Counted from the first letter of the stretch, positions 48,270 to 59,933 are shown. The stretch is DNA of 64,000 nucleotides from Hemileia vastatrix (GCA_030280995.1 JASXTE010000014.1:21489650-21553649), one strand, 5' to 3'. The notes: a model not told the origin generated them from the sequence alone. Translations and numbers: made by a program.

Positions 48270-48459
48270 TGAATTCGTTAACCAATAATCTAGCAGACTC
48301 ATATTCCTCATTTCATATGTTTGGGAAACTTAGCCTTAAAAAATTTGAATGGATAAAACTTAGTTGGCTATGATGCAACTTTATTTAAAGAAAATGTCAC
48401 CTACTTTGATAGCTCAATCTTTTTTCTTTGTATCTTATAAATTCTGAATTCAATACTTC
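48270..48459. other. Short convergent spacer
   Basis: Spacer between the plus-strand remnant and the 3' end of the helicase relic. Nothing else is seen. Confidence 0.5.
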
Positions 48460-50676
48460 TGCTTACTAAATACTTGAGTACATGAACTTCATTTTGTTGG
48501 GCCATTCAATACCGACAATCAACTGCTTGCTGTTCAACTTCTGGATTCCAATTAGGCTCCTGTTTCAATATATTAAACAAATTCTCTTTTCAAACTTTTC
48601 TTCTTCAATATAAGACTCTTTGACTTACCATTATATATACATTTTGTGCACATCTCAAGTCTATTCCAATTCATGCAGCCTTGATTGTACCAAGAAAAAC
48701 TTGACATCTTTCATCATTTTTGAATTTTTCCAGATTTTCATCCCTTTTTTCATGCTCAACTTTCCTACAGGCTCTGTGTAGCTAATTCCATGGTCATCTA
48801 AAGCCTTTTTTATATTGTTTCAATGGATAGAATATTAAAATGTTAATTAAGCTAAAAATAACTTATTGAGATAATTAATAGAATTACTTACATTTCCAAA
48901 AAGTCTGCATATTCTGGAAATATAACAGCATTGGGACAAATTATCCAACTTTCTCCCTTTAAGAAATTTTCTAAATGATTGATTAGATGTATAATCTTTT
49001 CTGAATGTTTCCACGTGAAAGGAAATGTTGGAGGTTGATCTGGGTTCTTGTAGACAGGGTGGTTATAAGATTTCCATCAAATTGACAGTTCTTGGAGAAA
49101 CTCAGCTGAGTCTCAAGGGAGGTTGTTGTTTTGAGAAGGCCCATAATACTCAGTAAAACGTTCTTGAAGCTTGGTAAGTTTTGAGCGCCAAGGATTTGAT
49201 ATTTCTACAGAAATTCCTTGCTCAATTTTTTGAGAAAGTGATAAGATTGCTTCTTTAGTCCTCTGCAGGCATATGACATTCATGAGAGTATATATCAATT
49301 TTATTGAGCTAGAGCTTCCTCTGTTTAAGCTATTCATAAGAAAATTAATACAAAACCCGTTTTCTTGCCATCTTTCAATTCTGAGGAATGATATAAGGCT
49401 TTGAAGATCATTTGTCCGGCTCTTAAGTGATGTCCCTGTCAAGCATAGTTGATACTCAGCCTCCAGGTCTGATATATTCTGATTCTTCTGGGACTGTGGA
49501 TTCTTTATTAAACTTTTAAATTATATTAAACATTTCATCAGCTTTTATAATATTATGTTCAAAAACTTTAGTAATTCAAATGAATGATTACTGAGCCTCA
49601 TCTAAAACTATTCTATACCAAATGAGTTTATGAGTTACCAGCAGAATAGGTTGAGGAGTTTTCTTTGAAGAAGATGTAATTGCTGTTTCATAGGTAGTCA
49701 AAACAACTAGTTAGTTCTGAAGCTCCTCAAAGTCAATTTTCTTTGAATCCTTCTCATAAAGAACCTTGAAAAGTAGTGCATTATCTTCAAAGTGAGTTCT
49801 TATTTCATTAACCCAGTTTGATAGTGTTTCAAGTGGGCAAATGATGAGAGTCACTGATGTCCTAACTTTCTTCACCACCTAAGAGTTGGAATCATCTAAC
49901 TTCACTTTGAGTTGCAGTAATTAGGCCAAGAGTTGAGAGGGTCTTTCCCAAGCCCATATCCTCAACTAGAATTGAACCAATTCCTGCAGAGGATAAATCT
50001 TCTTCAGTAAATTTTTCATAATAATTATTAGAACCTACTTTCATCCAGCTGTTGTTTGAATTCCTCCACAGGTTTTCTAACTTTTCTGATTAGTTATTTT
50101 CATTTTCTATCATAAGGTTTATAGCTTGAATCTGATGTTTTTTAGAGTTGTTTTGATGCCATGTATAGATAGATTTTCCATTTGATTATCCCTTGTCCAA
50201 GAAATTTCAGAAGTTGTGTTAATACAAGAATGATTAATATTGAACAAGATGGTTTTATTGTAGTGTGGAATCAGTGTCAAATCAATTTGAGCGTTTATAA
50301 ATACTTATTTAGCCTGACTAATAAAATCGGTCAAACAAAAAAAGAGGCCACAAATTCTATACTGCCTGTTTAAAAGTAGAACCAAGTAAGAGAAAAGAGA
50401 ATAAGTTATTTGGGGATTTAAAACCCTTTTTTCTGTTAAAATTTGAGATCCAGATCAGATTTCTCCAAGTATTTTTCCAATTTGGCAGCTCTGTTTGTTA
50501 TAAAGATTACCAATAGGTTTTGCTTCTCTTTCTTTGAATAATCCTAAAACATGAACTAAAGATCTTCCTTGTTGCATAATAACTGGAGTGGATACTTCAT
50601 CAAATACTGATCTTTCCCCTAGAAAAATTGGCTTAAAATTTAAAGAGAATTGTCCAATGCCTCTTAAATTTGACAT
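48460..50676 (-). pseudogene. SNF2/RAD5-like helicase relic
   Basis: Degenerate member of the SNF2 ATPase family. The likely start is ATG 50676 (MSNLRGIGQFSLNFKPIFLG), with KPIGNLYNKQSCQIGKI near the N-terminus. Motif I is EDMGLGKTLSTLGLI (about 49940-49966), followed by SVTLIICPLETLSNWVNEI, then motif II in WYRIVLDEAQ (about 49587-49620) and a TGTSLKSRTNDLQSLISFL block (about 49385-49442). The C-terminal lobe is visible in FPEYADFLE-like and DDHGISYTEPVGK (about 48795) fragments. Many stops and frameshifts lie between motifs, and introns near 48830-48890 may add to this. RAD5/RAD16-like placement rests on the motif style and is tentative. Confidence 0.7.
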
Positions 50677-50739
50677 TTTAATTAAATGAATTTTATGGTG
50701 ATGGTGGTAGTTTAAAGAAAGAGAGAATGAGAGCAAAGT

Positions 50740-51479
50740 TTTGAAAGGGAATTAAGTAAAGAATATATATAATATTGGATGAATATTCAAAATTGAATTT
50801 TTCATGTATGTTAATAATAAATGTTGACTCACATTTTAATAATAACTAAATACAGATAGATAACTGAAGGAAGTGCATTATTTTAGAGCCTATGTTTTGT
50901 GACAATATATTAAAATTAGTTTCTTCAATAGCATAAATGTAAAAAAAACTTCATTACTATTTTTTCCCCTTATAATATATATATATATATATTTTCTCCT
51001 ACATTAAATTTTTTGAAAATTTTCTTATATTTTTTTATTCCAAGGAACAATAAGAAATTTATATTAATAAGGGCTCAATATCAACTTTTGTCTAGAAAAT
51101 TTAAAATTATGTGCAAATATTTTTAGAGAGTTATATTTTTATTAATAAAAATTTTTAAAGAGCTTAAATAGTATGCTTTTTTGTATATTTGTTGAAATAA
51201 AAATGATAATTGAAATAATATTCCAGACCTAGTATACTATGTTTCATTTAAGATATTTCTACAAATATCAAACCTGACCTCCCAACATTAGATGGATAGA
51301 GATATAAAATTGAATATTATGGTATGTTAAGTGTTGTGGCTCAACCATTCCTCAAATTTGGTCCAACTGATGCTCAACTTGAATATGAAGCTCTGCTCAA
51401 GGAGGGATAGATTGAGGCTCAATTTAGGGGCAACTTTTTTTTCAAAATTTCTCATCTAATTTAAAAGCAGTTTCCTAAC
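50740..51479. other. AT-rich intergenic region
   Basis: Upstream flank of the helicase relic, with a TA microsatellite near 50975-50993. No gene is supported. Confidence 0.5.
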
Positions 51480-51538
51480 ACTTCCACAAAATTTCCCCTA
51501 TGTTTTCCTAACTTCTTCCTGAAATTTTCAAAGAGAGG

Positions 51539-51554
51539 GAACTGCTAGCAGTTC
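51539..51554. repeat. 16-bp palindrome centred on GCTAGC
   Basis: GAACTGCTAGCAGTTC is perfect and followed by ACCCCC. It resembles the centre and C-rich flank of the palindrome at 14088-14109. Confidence 0.5.
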
Positions 51555-51649
51555 ACCCCCTGATTTCCCATGGTGTTTTGTTCAGAAATTTGTGGATGGT
51601 ATTCATAGCTTCATTATTGTCACAATTAAAAGCTTGATGTTGACTCTAA

Positions 51650-52647
51650 ACTGCAACATTAAAACTTTTACTTTTGGGATCATATGGACATGTCTTTTGA
51701 AAATTTTCTAAGAACTTGCAATAAAAACAAGAATAATCAGTTTTTTAATTTCCAGGGCTTTAACTTTCCATTTTTCCCTTCTTGAAAGTCAATTATGAAA
51801 CTGAATAAGGATTTTCTTTCAGTTCAAAAGCAGTGGATGATGTAGAGTTGGATGAATTGACAAAGAATTTTAAAGAACATTCATCATTTCATCAAAATAA
51901 CGTTGAGAGATGTCTCTTTGTAACTCAAAATGGTGATTTGCTTCAGTGGAAAAATGATTGACTGATGATTGTAGTAGAAGTTGAGTGAAAACTTTTTCCA
52001 TTTCATCAAAACCAAAAACAAAACCTGAGTGTTGAACTGCCTCTAAATTCAACTTAATGTTTTTTCCATGGTCAATGACATTAGTGAAAGGTACTGGTTG
52101 AGTTTTTAGAAGCTCATAAAAAGGGGCCATTCAAGCAGTGTGAGAAGATTCTTCAAACTTATAACTGAGAATAGAAAAAGCCTTGTAGCATGTAGTGCCA
52201 AAATTTATGAAACCTTGAAGTTTTTTTTTCAAATGCATAGTAGATAATATTCCAGCTCATCTTCTCCTCAAATGTTGAAAGTTAATTGTGGATAGAATCA
52301 GGCATATTTTTGTATTTAATATTAAATACATGCCTGCTTAAAAAAAGTGTAAAATTTTTAAGCCATATCTTCCAATTAGATCCATCAGATTTTAATTTTT
52401 CCATTTCTTTTGTCTTATGAATAATATCCTCTACTATGTCACTGAAATATTTTACTTTATACATTGACAAAGGATTATTATCATTATTGGAAGACACATA
52501 TGTGTCAGAAAAATTATCACATTCATGTGTGCAGTGTTTATGTGTTGTAGCCAAGTGTTGAAGTGAAGCTCTTTCATGTGAGTCAGATGCTCTAGGGGGT
52601 GGTGTTGCCATACAAGAGTTTTGGTGAGAGGGAGTAAATTGTTTCAA
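51650..52647 (-). pseudogene. gag: Copia-D gag fragment
   Basis: The first block from 52647 down to about 52282 (MKQFTPSHQNSCMATPPPRA) contains LKSDGSNWKIWLKNFTLF, the opening typical of Copia-type Gag. After several stops a second block (52130 down to 51870) has GFDEMEKVFTQLLLQSS and DISQRYFDEMMNVL. A zinc-knuckle-like CFYCKFLENFQKTCPYDP (about 51675-51715) lacks the histidine. Copia placement rests on the Gag opening and knuckle together with the adjacent primer site. Confidence 0.6.
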
Positions 52648-52649
52648 TT

Positions 52650-53143
52650 TCCAAGAAAAATGAAAGATAGGAGAACTAGCTTATAGAAATAGTGGAACTG
52701 AGAATTGTGGAATAGGTGAAGAAAGATGAACCAGTGTGTGTTGGGGAGATGGAGCCAGGGGAGAAATGTGGCAAGCAGTTTTGTTACTGCCATAGAAGGA
52801 GATAGGGGAAGATTCTGAACCAGAAAAATACCAAAAACAAAGTCTGGTGTAAGTTTTAATGAAATGTGGAGGGGGATTTTGATCTCTCAGCTCCCAAGAT
52901 AAAGGAGGTGGATTTTCTCATTGTATCCTGAGACACAATTGGAATGGATTTGGTTCTGAATATTCAGCTGGAATGAATTAAAAAGCCAGATATTCTAGAT
53001 AATTAGTTGTAGTTCTGAAAAAAATATGCACTGCTGAGATGAATTTCACAGTTGAGAGACTCATTTAACATGGGGAAGCAACAGGGAACACAAATATATT
53101 CCAGGAAATACAAGATTGTTAACTACTAGTTACAAATCAGGGA
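52650..53143. other. Copia-D leader
   Basis: Lies between the primer site and the gag start of the minus-strand element. No other feature is supported. Confidence 0.4.
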
Positions 53144-53193
53144 CAGCCCATAACCTATGGTTGCAGTGTCAGCACTTTTTCCGGAGTGAAATT

Positions 53194-53310
53194 TGTTATG
53201 TAACTAGGACTATGTACTTAGTTATGTGTAGAATTTTATGTAGTCTGTAGTCACAGTGTCCCCTGTTCTCTGGCTCTTTCCAGCGTTCTACAGGCTGACA
53301 CTGTGCTACA
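53194..53310 (+). repeat. Copia-C 5' LTR
   Basis: 117 bp, TG...CA, very short for a retrotransposon LTR. It matches 58124-58240 with scattered differences. Shared blocks include ACTAGGACTATGTACTTAGT and GTCCCCTGTTCTC. Confidence 0.88.
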
Positions 53311-53322
53311 GGTTATGGGCTG
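53311..53322 (+). other. Copia-C primer-binding site
   Basis: GGTTATGGGCTG starts immediately after the LTR. It resembles the complement of the anticodon arm of initiator tRNA-Met, the half-tRNA primer known for Ty5 and Drosophila copia. The same site occurs in Copia-D and, as GATTATGAGACTGG, in Copia-E. Confidence 0.6.
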
Positions 53323-53469
53323 TACTGGGGGGCATTTAAATATTAGCTGTAAAAAACTGCACAGAATTAGCAACACTAGGAACGCTAGTAGCCAAAAAAC
53401 CCCCAGATCATGTCTGAAAAATAATGACCTAAATCCTGTTCTGGTAAAAAATCCACCCAAATCACTTGC

Positions 53470-54940
53470 TCAATTTACAACAAAGAGCTGAATAGCCTAG
53501 GTATAGACCATCTTGACAATTTGCTTTTTTTACCTACCAATTCTCAGGCAACATGCACCCAATCTAATATTTCTAAAACCCCTTCCCCTACTCTCACTCC
53601 CATTCTGGATAAACAAACCTCTTTTTTTAATCCTCATTTCCCAAATCAATCAACCCTTATCTCTCTTAAATTAACTACCCCTAAATCATTTGCAAAATCA
53701 TTATCTCCACCTAATTTGAAGTTGAACTTCCCTTATACTTCCAATATTAAGGTTCCCCCCCATTTCTTCTTTGTAACATATACTGAAGCCACCTAATCCT
53801 ATAAACAATATTACTTGTGCAATAGTTGTTTTGTCACTACATTCCACCCCTCTAAAAACATTTCCAAATCATCATCTAATGTACAGGGGCAATCAGTTTC
53901 CCCATTGCATTGCTCCACACTTCCTCACATGAAAGTTTCTCAAACATCTATAAGTATTATTTAGAGCTAGAAAAACCTAAAAAATGTGATTGAATTCACT
54001 AATTCAATCCCCAACCATGCTCCTTCTGGTAACAACTACTCAATCCAGCACAATAATGTGATGGCATTAATAAAATATTTTGTTGGCCCATAAGCCTATG
54101 CAATGAATGATGAAACTGGTCCCAATGAATTTGAATACAGGTTCACTCACCTTTTTCTCTTGGATTTGCTTTTCCCAAATTTTCCCCATGAGATTTCAAC
54201 TGAATGGAAATCATTTCAAACATATCTTCACATTAGTAACATATTTACTAGAACCCATCACACATCAATTATAACAGCTATTTGTAATTTGATTTATATG
54301 AAACAAACTCAATTTACATCACAAAGTGAATATTTATAAGCTTTCAAAAAGCACTTTTACACTATTGAACAAAAGGGTATTGTGTTTGACCATAAACTTT
54401 TCAAAGCCCTAATTTCTCATGCTCTACTACTTTCATCCCAGAAAGACCTTTATGTTGATCTGTGTGTTGCTCTGGATAGATTCTCTGACTCAAAATTGGT
54501 AACATTCAAAGATTTTTGTCAGCTCATTCCAACCTTAGCACAGAATAGAGCAGATATTTAATTATTTTCCTCAACTCCTTCTGCTTCTTTGTCAACAGAA
54601 CCCATCTTTAATGTGGCTGCTCACCCACAGTGTCAAACTTACTCATATAGAACTCCTGGTGCTTAAAGATAATTTCATGAATGCAAATCATTTTCCCCTG
54701 TTCTTTCTTACTCTCCTGATAACCCTTACTATTCCACAATTTCCCAAAGGCTCTACATTATGAGGGAACATGCCATGGATTTTTCATCTGATACAAATGC
54801 AAAAGTAAACCAATTTACATCCCTCACAAAAGACTCCAATGCAGGAAGATTAGAGCCAGAGACATTCAGGTTGAAGCTGATGAAGTCACCATTTTTGAGT
54901 AAAAAATTAAAGCCTTGTATGAGCAAGCTTTACATATTCA
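53470..54940 (+). pseudogene. gag: Copia-C gag region
   Basis: Broken frames carry a Ser/Thr/Pro-rich segment (TLTPILDKQTSF, 53521-53796), then a Gag-like helical region: FEYRFTHLFLLDLLFPNF, KGIVFDHKLFKALISHALLL and LVTFKDFCQLIPTLAQNRAD. At least five stops intervene. Further downstream, AKVNQFTSLTKD and EVTIFE-like blocks lead into the protease. Assignment rests on position before the protease and on the helical character, not on a clear signature. Confidence 0.6.
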
Positions 54941-54949
54941 TCTAAACAG

Positions 54950-57900
54950 TGAAGAGTGGTCACCTGAAGCACTTGCAGGGAGTGTTGAAATACTGGATTC
55001 TGGAGAAACCCATCATGTCACTGGTAATGTGAGCCTGCTAAGCAATTTCAGACTTCTTAAAAATCAAATTCCAATCAAAGTAGCTACTAACTGTCCTTCC
55101 TCATTTATTACTGGTATAGGGGACCTGAAAATAAAATGAGATGTGTAAGTTTTTACCATTACCAATATTTTTACTGTTCAAATGTTAGAACCACTCTTAT
55201 TTCTCTTTTTGATTTGGTGGATAGTGGTTTTTGTTTTGGTTTATGTTCTGAGGACAAAAATTTAGGTATTTATTTTAAAAATGATTTGATTATGACAGGG
55301 CTCTTAGAAAGTTCAAGGAGGTATTGGATCCTAGATGTAATTAGGTTTAGTTATTGAAATCCAAATGATGTTTCTCCTTACCATCATTCCTTGAATCCAT
55401 CTCTCTTGTGTACTGTTAAAAGGAATGATCATATCAACTGACCTCCAGCTTCAAAGGGCTATCTTATGGATTGGCACAGAAGTCTTGGTCATACCAGTGA
55501 AAACACAATCAGAAATATTATCAGAACTGGAATTGGTACTGTTTTTCACCTTTCTATTCCACTAGGTAAAATTGACTGCAAAAATTTTTTGATAGCAAAT
55601 AGTACCAGAAAACCTTCAGCTACTCATGAATCAAGACCAGAATCTATGATGAGCCTTATTGTTGGAAACTTGGTTGGCCCTATGGATCCTACCATTCATG
55701 GTGCTAGATGGGTAGCTATGTTCAGGGAAAGCTCAACTTCTTATGGTGAGGTGTTTCTACTCAATTCCACATCTGAAGCTACACCTGATTTTGTTACCTT
55801 TTATAAAAAGATGGAAATTTTCACTTGTAAAAAGCTTCAAGTATTACAAACTGATGGGTGAAAATGCACAGCTAGAAGATGGCTCCAATCCTAACTAACA
55901 TTGGAGCTACTCATGAAGTTAATTTTCCACACCACCATGAGCGAAATGGATCAGCTGAACATTTCAACAGGACAGTTGGGGACATTTCTTGGACTATTCT
56001 AATGGCTAGTGAACTTTCTGAATGATTCTGGGGCCTGGAATACAAATGGGCAGCTCATTTTTTACAATCAACTTCCAAATGTAAAAACTGGTGACAACAC
56101 TACCCTAAAGCTCATGTACAACTGTGACCCAACTTACTCCAAACTCAGAATTTTTGGTTAAACAGCTTTTTTCCATATTCATAAGTAAACTTGATGCAAA
56201 TTGGACCAAGGTGCTTTGGTCTGTAATTGTGTAGGTTATTATTTGAATAATGCAGGCTGGATATTTTGGCATCTAGAATTGAATTCCTTTTTTGAATCTT
56301 CTATTGCTGTTTTCCCTGGTGACCAAATTCCTGCTCACAAATCTGCTTATCAACCTCCACCATCTAGAGGTTATCTTGATTATATTCTTAATTCCATGAA
56401 ATTAGGTGATTTCAAGGATGAAAAATCTGTGCATGACACAATAGAGAAAGGTTTTTCCCAATCATTCATTATCCCCAGAACTCACTTGCAAGCTATGCTC
56501 TCACCTTACAGTAAAAAGTGGGACCAAGCATGCAAAAAGGAACTGTGGAAAATGAAAAATATGGATTTCTGGTATGAAGAAAAGCTTCCTCCTGGTTCCA
56601 AACTGACCAATGAAAAATGAGTCATCACTATCAAAAACCCTTCATCCAAATCACCAACCTAAAATGTAAGATATGTAGCCAAAGGTTTTTTACAGAAGTA
56701 TGGTATTGATTTCACTGACACTTTTTCTCCAACTGCCACTTTTTCTTCACAAAGCATTCTACTCACACTTGCAGCTTATCAAAAAATTGCCTGTCAAATC
56801 TTTTGATGTCACTTCTGCTTACCTTCACAGTCCAATTTATGAGGCAATTTTGGTCTGCCCTCCTGAAGGTTACCAGCTACATGACATTGGAAATTCCCTA
56901 CTTTAAAAAAAGGTCCTCTATGACACTAAACAGGCAGCAAGATGCTGGTGGCTTCATTTTCCAGTAAATTGGATTCTTTGGGGTATAAGTCAATTCAATA
57001 TGATAAACTTTTTTATGTTCTAAGGAAAAAAGGATGTGTGGGTGTCATTTGGATTCATTTTGATGATTTTTTAGTGACTGGAATTAGTGAGGAGATATTG
57101 AAGGAATTTGAGGATGGCTTGGATGGTAGTTTGAAGGTAAAGTGGAATTATAACATGGATGGTATTGTAGGTGTTTCAATCAAAGAAGTTCCAGAAGGTT
57201 TTGATCCACACACTTTTCAGCTAATTGACAAGATTCTGCGGACTCATAAACCCTCTTGATTGACCACAAGATCACCCTTACCAAAAAATCTAGAAATCAC
57301 CACAGCCAAAGATGAAGAGGTAGCTATTGATACAACTAAATATCTCTCTATTCTAGGTGCCCTCAGTTATGTGGCGGTGACTACTAGGCCAGATCTCTCT
57401 TTCCCTGTCAATTTTTTGGCATGATTCTCCTCCAAACCTACTGCCACTCACTGGATTGCACTTAACCACCTGCTGAGATATGTCCAACACACTTCCAACC
57501 TATGTCTTCACATCTATCCTGACTAAAATTCTCCACTTGAACTCCTTTCCTTTTCTGATTCCACCTAAAACAACAAAGAATTCTCCAGAGCTCAGAGTTG
57601 AAATCTCTTCCTTCTCAATTCTTGCCCTATTGTGTGGACCTCAGACGCCAATTGACAGTTAGTGATTCATCATGAACTGCTGAATATGTGGCACTTGGTG
57701 GTGGTATAAAAGATGCAATTCGGATCTCAAATATTCTGAGGGATATATTTCCTGATATTCCCCCAATCAAGATCTACTGTGACAACAAGGGAGCAATTGC
57801 AAATGCAAAAGATAACCCGGGGAACAAGAGAAAAAGGTATGTGAATAGGTGCTTTTATATTGTAAATGAAAAGTTCTTCCTAAAAAAAGCAACATTGGAA

Positions 57901-57995
57901 TAGGTTCCCACTGCTGTGATGTGTGCAGATATACTCACAAAATCACCGGGCCCATCTCTGACAATCCTTAGAAGGAAAAATGTCTGTGTGTGGTG
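54950..57995 (+). pseudogene. pol: Copia-C pol: protease-integrase-RT-RNase H
   Basis: Protease motif LDSGETHHVTG (about 54993-55025), with Glu where the family usually has Ala or Thr. The integrase finger starts MDWHRSLGHTSENTIR (55466), but its cysteines are eroded. The catalytic domain shows GDLVGPMDP-like NLVGPMDPTIHG and HHHERNGSAEHFNRTVG. RT begins near 56490 (AMLSPYSKKWDQACKKEL), passes KYGIDFTDTFSPTATF, and has a catalytic-type HFDDFLVTG (about 57055-57080). RNase H appears as VALGGGIKDAIRISNILRD and IYCDNKGAIANAKDNP (about 57771). Stops and frameshifts are frequent throughout, so no long intact frame survives. Confidence 0.82.
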
Positions 57996-58123
57996 ATGGG
58001 GTTACATTTCTTTTCTTTTTTTAATTTTTTCTCATTTCATTTTTAGTTCCTTTTTATATTCGGAGTTGGTTATGTTTGCATGGGGGGATATCAGTATATT
58101 TTTTCATAAATAAGTGGGGGGTA

Positions 58124-58240
58124 TGTTAAGTCACTAGGACTATGTACTTAGTTATTTGTGCAAATGTATATAGTCAGTAGCCGTGGAGTCCCCTGTTCTC
58201 CGGTTCTTTCCAGAGTTCTACAGGCTTACACTATGCTACA
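58124..58240 (+). repeat. Copia-C 3' LTR
   Basis: 117-bp partner of 53194-53310. The purine tract immediately upstream marks plus-strand priming. Confidence 0.88.
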
Positions 58241-59257
58241 GGTAAAGTAATGAAAATTGTGTTCTTTCTGGAGCTCTAAAGGCTGACACGGTGCTACAGA
58301 TTCACCCACAACCTACCAATTTTCCTCTTTCTAGATCTTTATTTTATTTTATTTATTTATTTTTATTTCATGCAATCTCACCCAAATTTGGGCATGAAGG
58401 AAGAGGAGACAGTGGTAGACTAAATACAGACTACACTGAGAAACATGATGAGGAGAAGAAGTGGGAAATATAAAGCAAGTTAAATAGTATTATTGAGAGA
58501 GTGGAATATTATGATTGATCTTAACTTGAATCATTTTTATATCTGATTTTACTTAGTTTTCCTCATTAAAGTTAAATTAAATCCAAAATTCACTTGTGTC
58601 TTTGTTCTAAGTGTTCCACAAATTTTTATACTGATAAACATGGAGTCACCCAACATGGCATGTATATACTTTCTCAAAACATGAAAGTGACCTAATCAAC
58701 TTGAATTTAAGTATGTAAACTTCTGCTGGGGAGACTACCTGAAACCCAAACAAATTTTCTGAAGCCTCAGAATTGAATTACTTAAGTATTCCAAAAATGA
58801 GTGATAGCAAGATATATTTGCCACTAAAAGTTTCCCATCTTCAATCCCCCACCTAAATAATTATTTTATGTCACTTTTTAAATTGAATAAGTAGCATGAA
58901 ATCCACAAGTGTTTCAATTTTGGAAGCATATTTTCAAGATCCTTACAGCTTTTCAGGCTGCATCTGAAAATGCTGTCCAAAAAGTTCAATGAAACAAGAC
59001 CCTTGAACAATTAAATGCTTAAACTCACAAGTTTTTAGACTGTCTATGCCCACTCTGAATCATGCACATATTCCACTTTATCTGTTTTTCTGTGTGTAGT
59101 TTTATGCCCTGAGGAAAATTGATCCCAAGAAGTAATTAAATAAATGATAAACTCGGAAGTGCAGGATGGGTTTGATTTTGGTAGTTTTTTTGACAATATT
59201 AGTCTTAGCTGCCTTCATACTTTCAACATCTTTGTGATAAGATAAAAATCATTAAGT
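58241..59257. other. Spacer with a partial Copia LTR
   Basis: 58261-58298 repeats the last third of the Copia-C LTR (TTCTTTCTGGAGCTCTAAAG, then GGCTGACACGGTGCTACA), 20 bases after the 3' LTR. The rest is AT-rich with no supported gene. A 60-codon frame at 58291-58473 has no recognisable feature. Confidence 0.6.
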
Positions 59258-59493
59258 TGTGAGAATAAAATCCGCATCTTCTTTCTTTTTCTTGCTCATA
59301 ATCCTCAGCCAACTCATACTGACTAACTTGACGCGTGTGTTGCGCTCTAGTCAAAAGCCTGAACACACTGAACCTACTCTTTGTAAATACTTAATTATTC
59401 AGAGCCTTTGTATTACTTTTTTTTATCCTTTTTTTGTCTTTGTTGTATATTTTCTTTGTCTCCTTATCTGAAGCGAGATGCCAGACTGGGGAA

Positions 59494-59499
59494 TATAAG
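59494..59499 (+). promoter_or_regulatory. TATA-like box in Copia-E LTR
   Basis: TATAAG in GGGGAATATAAGACTCC lies 32 bases before ACCAGTCTGC, the start of the duplicated segment. Transcription would be expected to start there, marking the R region. Confidence 0.5.
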
Positions 59500-59525
59500 A
59501 CTCCTGCCTTGAGTCTCTTTCCCTC

Positions 59526-59823
59526 ACCAGTCTGCATCTCAATTCAGGTAATGTTATGTCTTTACAATCTTCTTATTCGCTCTACTCATAGTTACATGTA
59601 TCTCTTCAAATCTTAGGTATTACTTTTATCAAATTTTACTATCAGATATAAGCAAGTGCTCATATCTTCAACATTCTGATTCCTAAGGTTCTTTACTTGT
59701 TCTTTCTTATTGTACATACTTTTTCTGACGACCAGTCTGCATCTCAATTCAGGTATTACTTTTATCAAAGTTTACTATCAGATATAAGCGAGTGCTCATA
59801 TCTTCAACATTCTGATTCCTAAG
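59526..59823 (+). repeat. Tandem duplication, copy 2 lacking a GT-AG segment
   Basis: Copy 1 spans 59526-59690 and copy 2 spans 59731-59823. Both begin ACCAGTCTGCATCTCAATTC, and both end TTCTGATTCCTAAG. Copy 1 contains 69 extra bases, 59548-59616, beginning GTAATG and ending TCTTAG. Copy 2 joins CAG directly to GTATTACTTTTATC at exactly this place. The pattern is that of a spliced and an unspliced version lying side by side. Confidence 0.85.
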
Positions 59824-59830
59824 TTTTACA

Positions 59831-59844
59831 GATTATGAGACTGG
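59831..59844 (+). other. Copia-E primer-binding site
   Basis: GATTATGAGACTGG directly after the LTR. TTATGAG fits the complement of the initiator tRNA-Met anticodon loop, as for the other two Copia elements here. Confidence 0.5.
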
Positions 59845-59933
59845 AGTTTAACCACTAAGCATCTAGTTTTCTTTAATACATGGCTCTCACCTTCTGATTA
59901 CAAATGCAATCAACTACCTAGGCCCTTGCAGAT

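Larger units (their letters stand above)
51480..53193 (-). mobile_element. Copia-D: truncated minus-strand Ty1/Copia remnant
   Basis: A partial LTR end (about 53158-53193, read on the minus strand) is followed within two bases by GGTTATGGGCTG (53155 down to 53144), the same primer-site sequence as in Copia-C. Gag follows at 52647. Only the 5' part of the element remains. Its LTR is truncated exactly where Copia-C begins on the other strand, so the two are head to head. No pol sequence was recognised downstream of about 51480. Confidence 0.65.
53194..58240 (+). mobile_element. Copia-C: degenerate Ty1/Copia element
   Basis: 5047 bp with two 117-bp LTRs (TGTTATG/TGTTAAG...GCTACA). The primer site GGTTATGGGCTG follows the 5' LTR, and the purine tract GTGGGGGGTA precedes the 3' LTR. 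Internal order is gag, protease, integrase, RT and RNase H, as in Pseudoviridae-type elements. No target duplication is seen: AAATT precedes it and GGTAA follows. Combined with the adjoining partial LTRs this points to recombination. The coding region has many stops and frameshifts. Confidence 0.85.
59258..59830 (+). repeat. Copia-E 5' LTR
   Basis: 573 bp, TGTGAG...TTTTACA. The first 90 bases match the visible part of the 3' LTR with several substitutions. It contains TATAAG (59494-59499) and the intron-plus/intron-minus duplication. The end is set by TACA followed by the primer site, as in Copia-C. The partner LTR is truncated, so the end cannot be confirmed. Confidence 0.75.

Noticed and set aside
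53251..53491. Small frames overlapping the Copia-C 5' LTR on both strands
   Set aside because: They lie over the LTR, primer site and leader, where coding is not expected, and are not shared with Copia-E.
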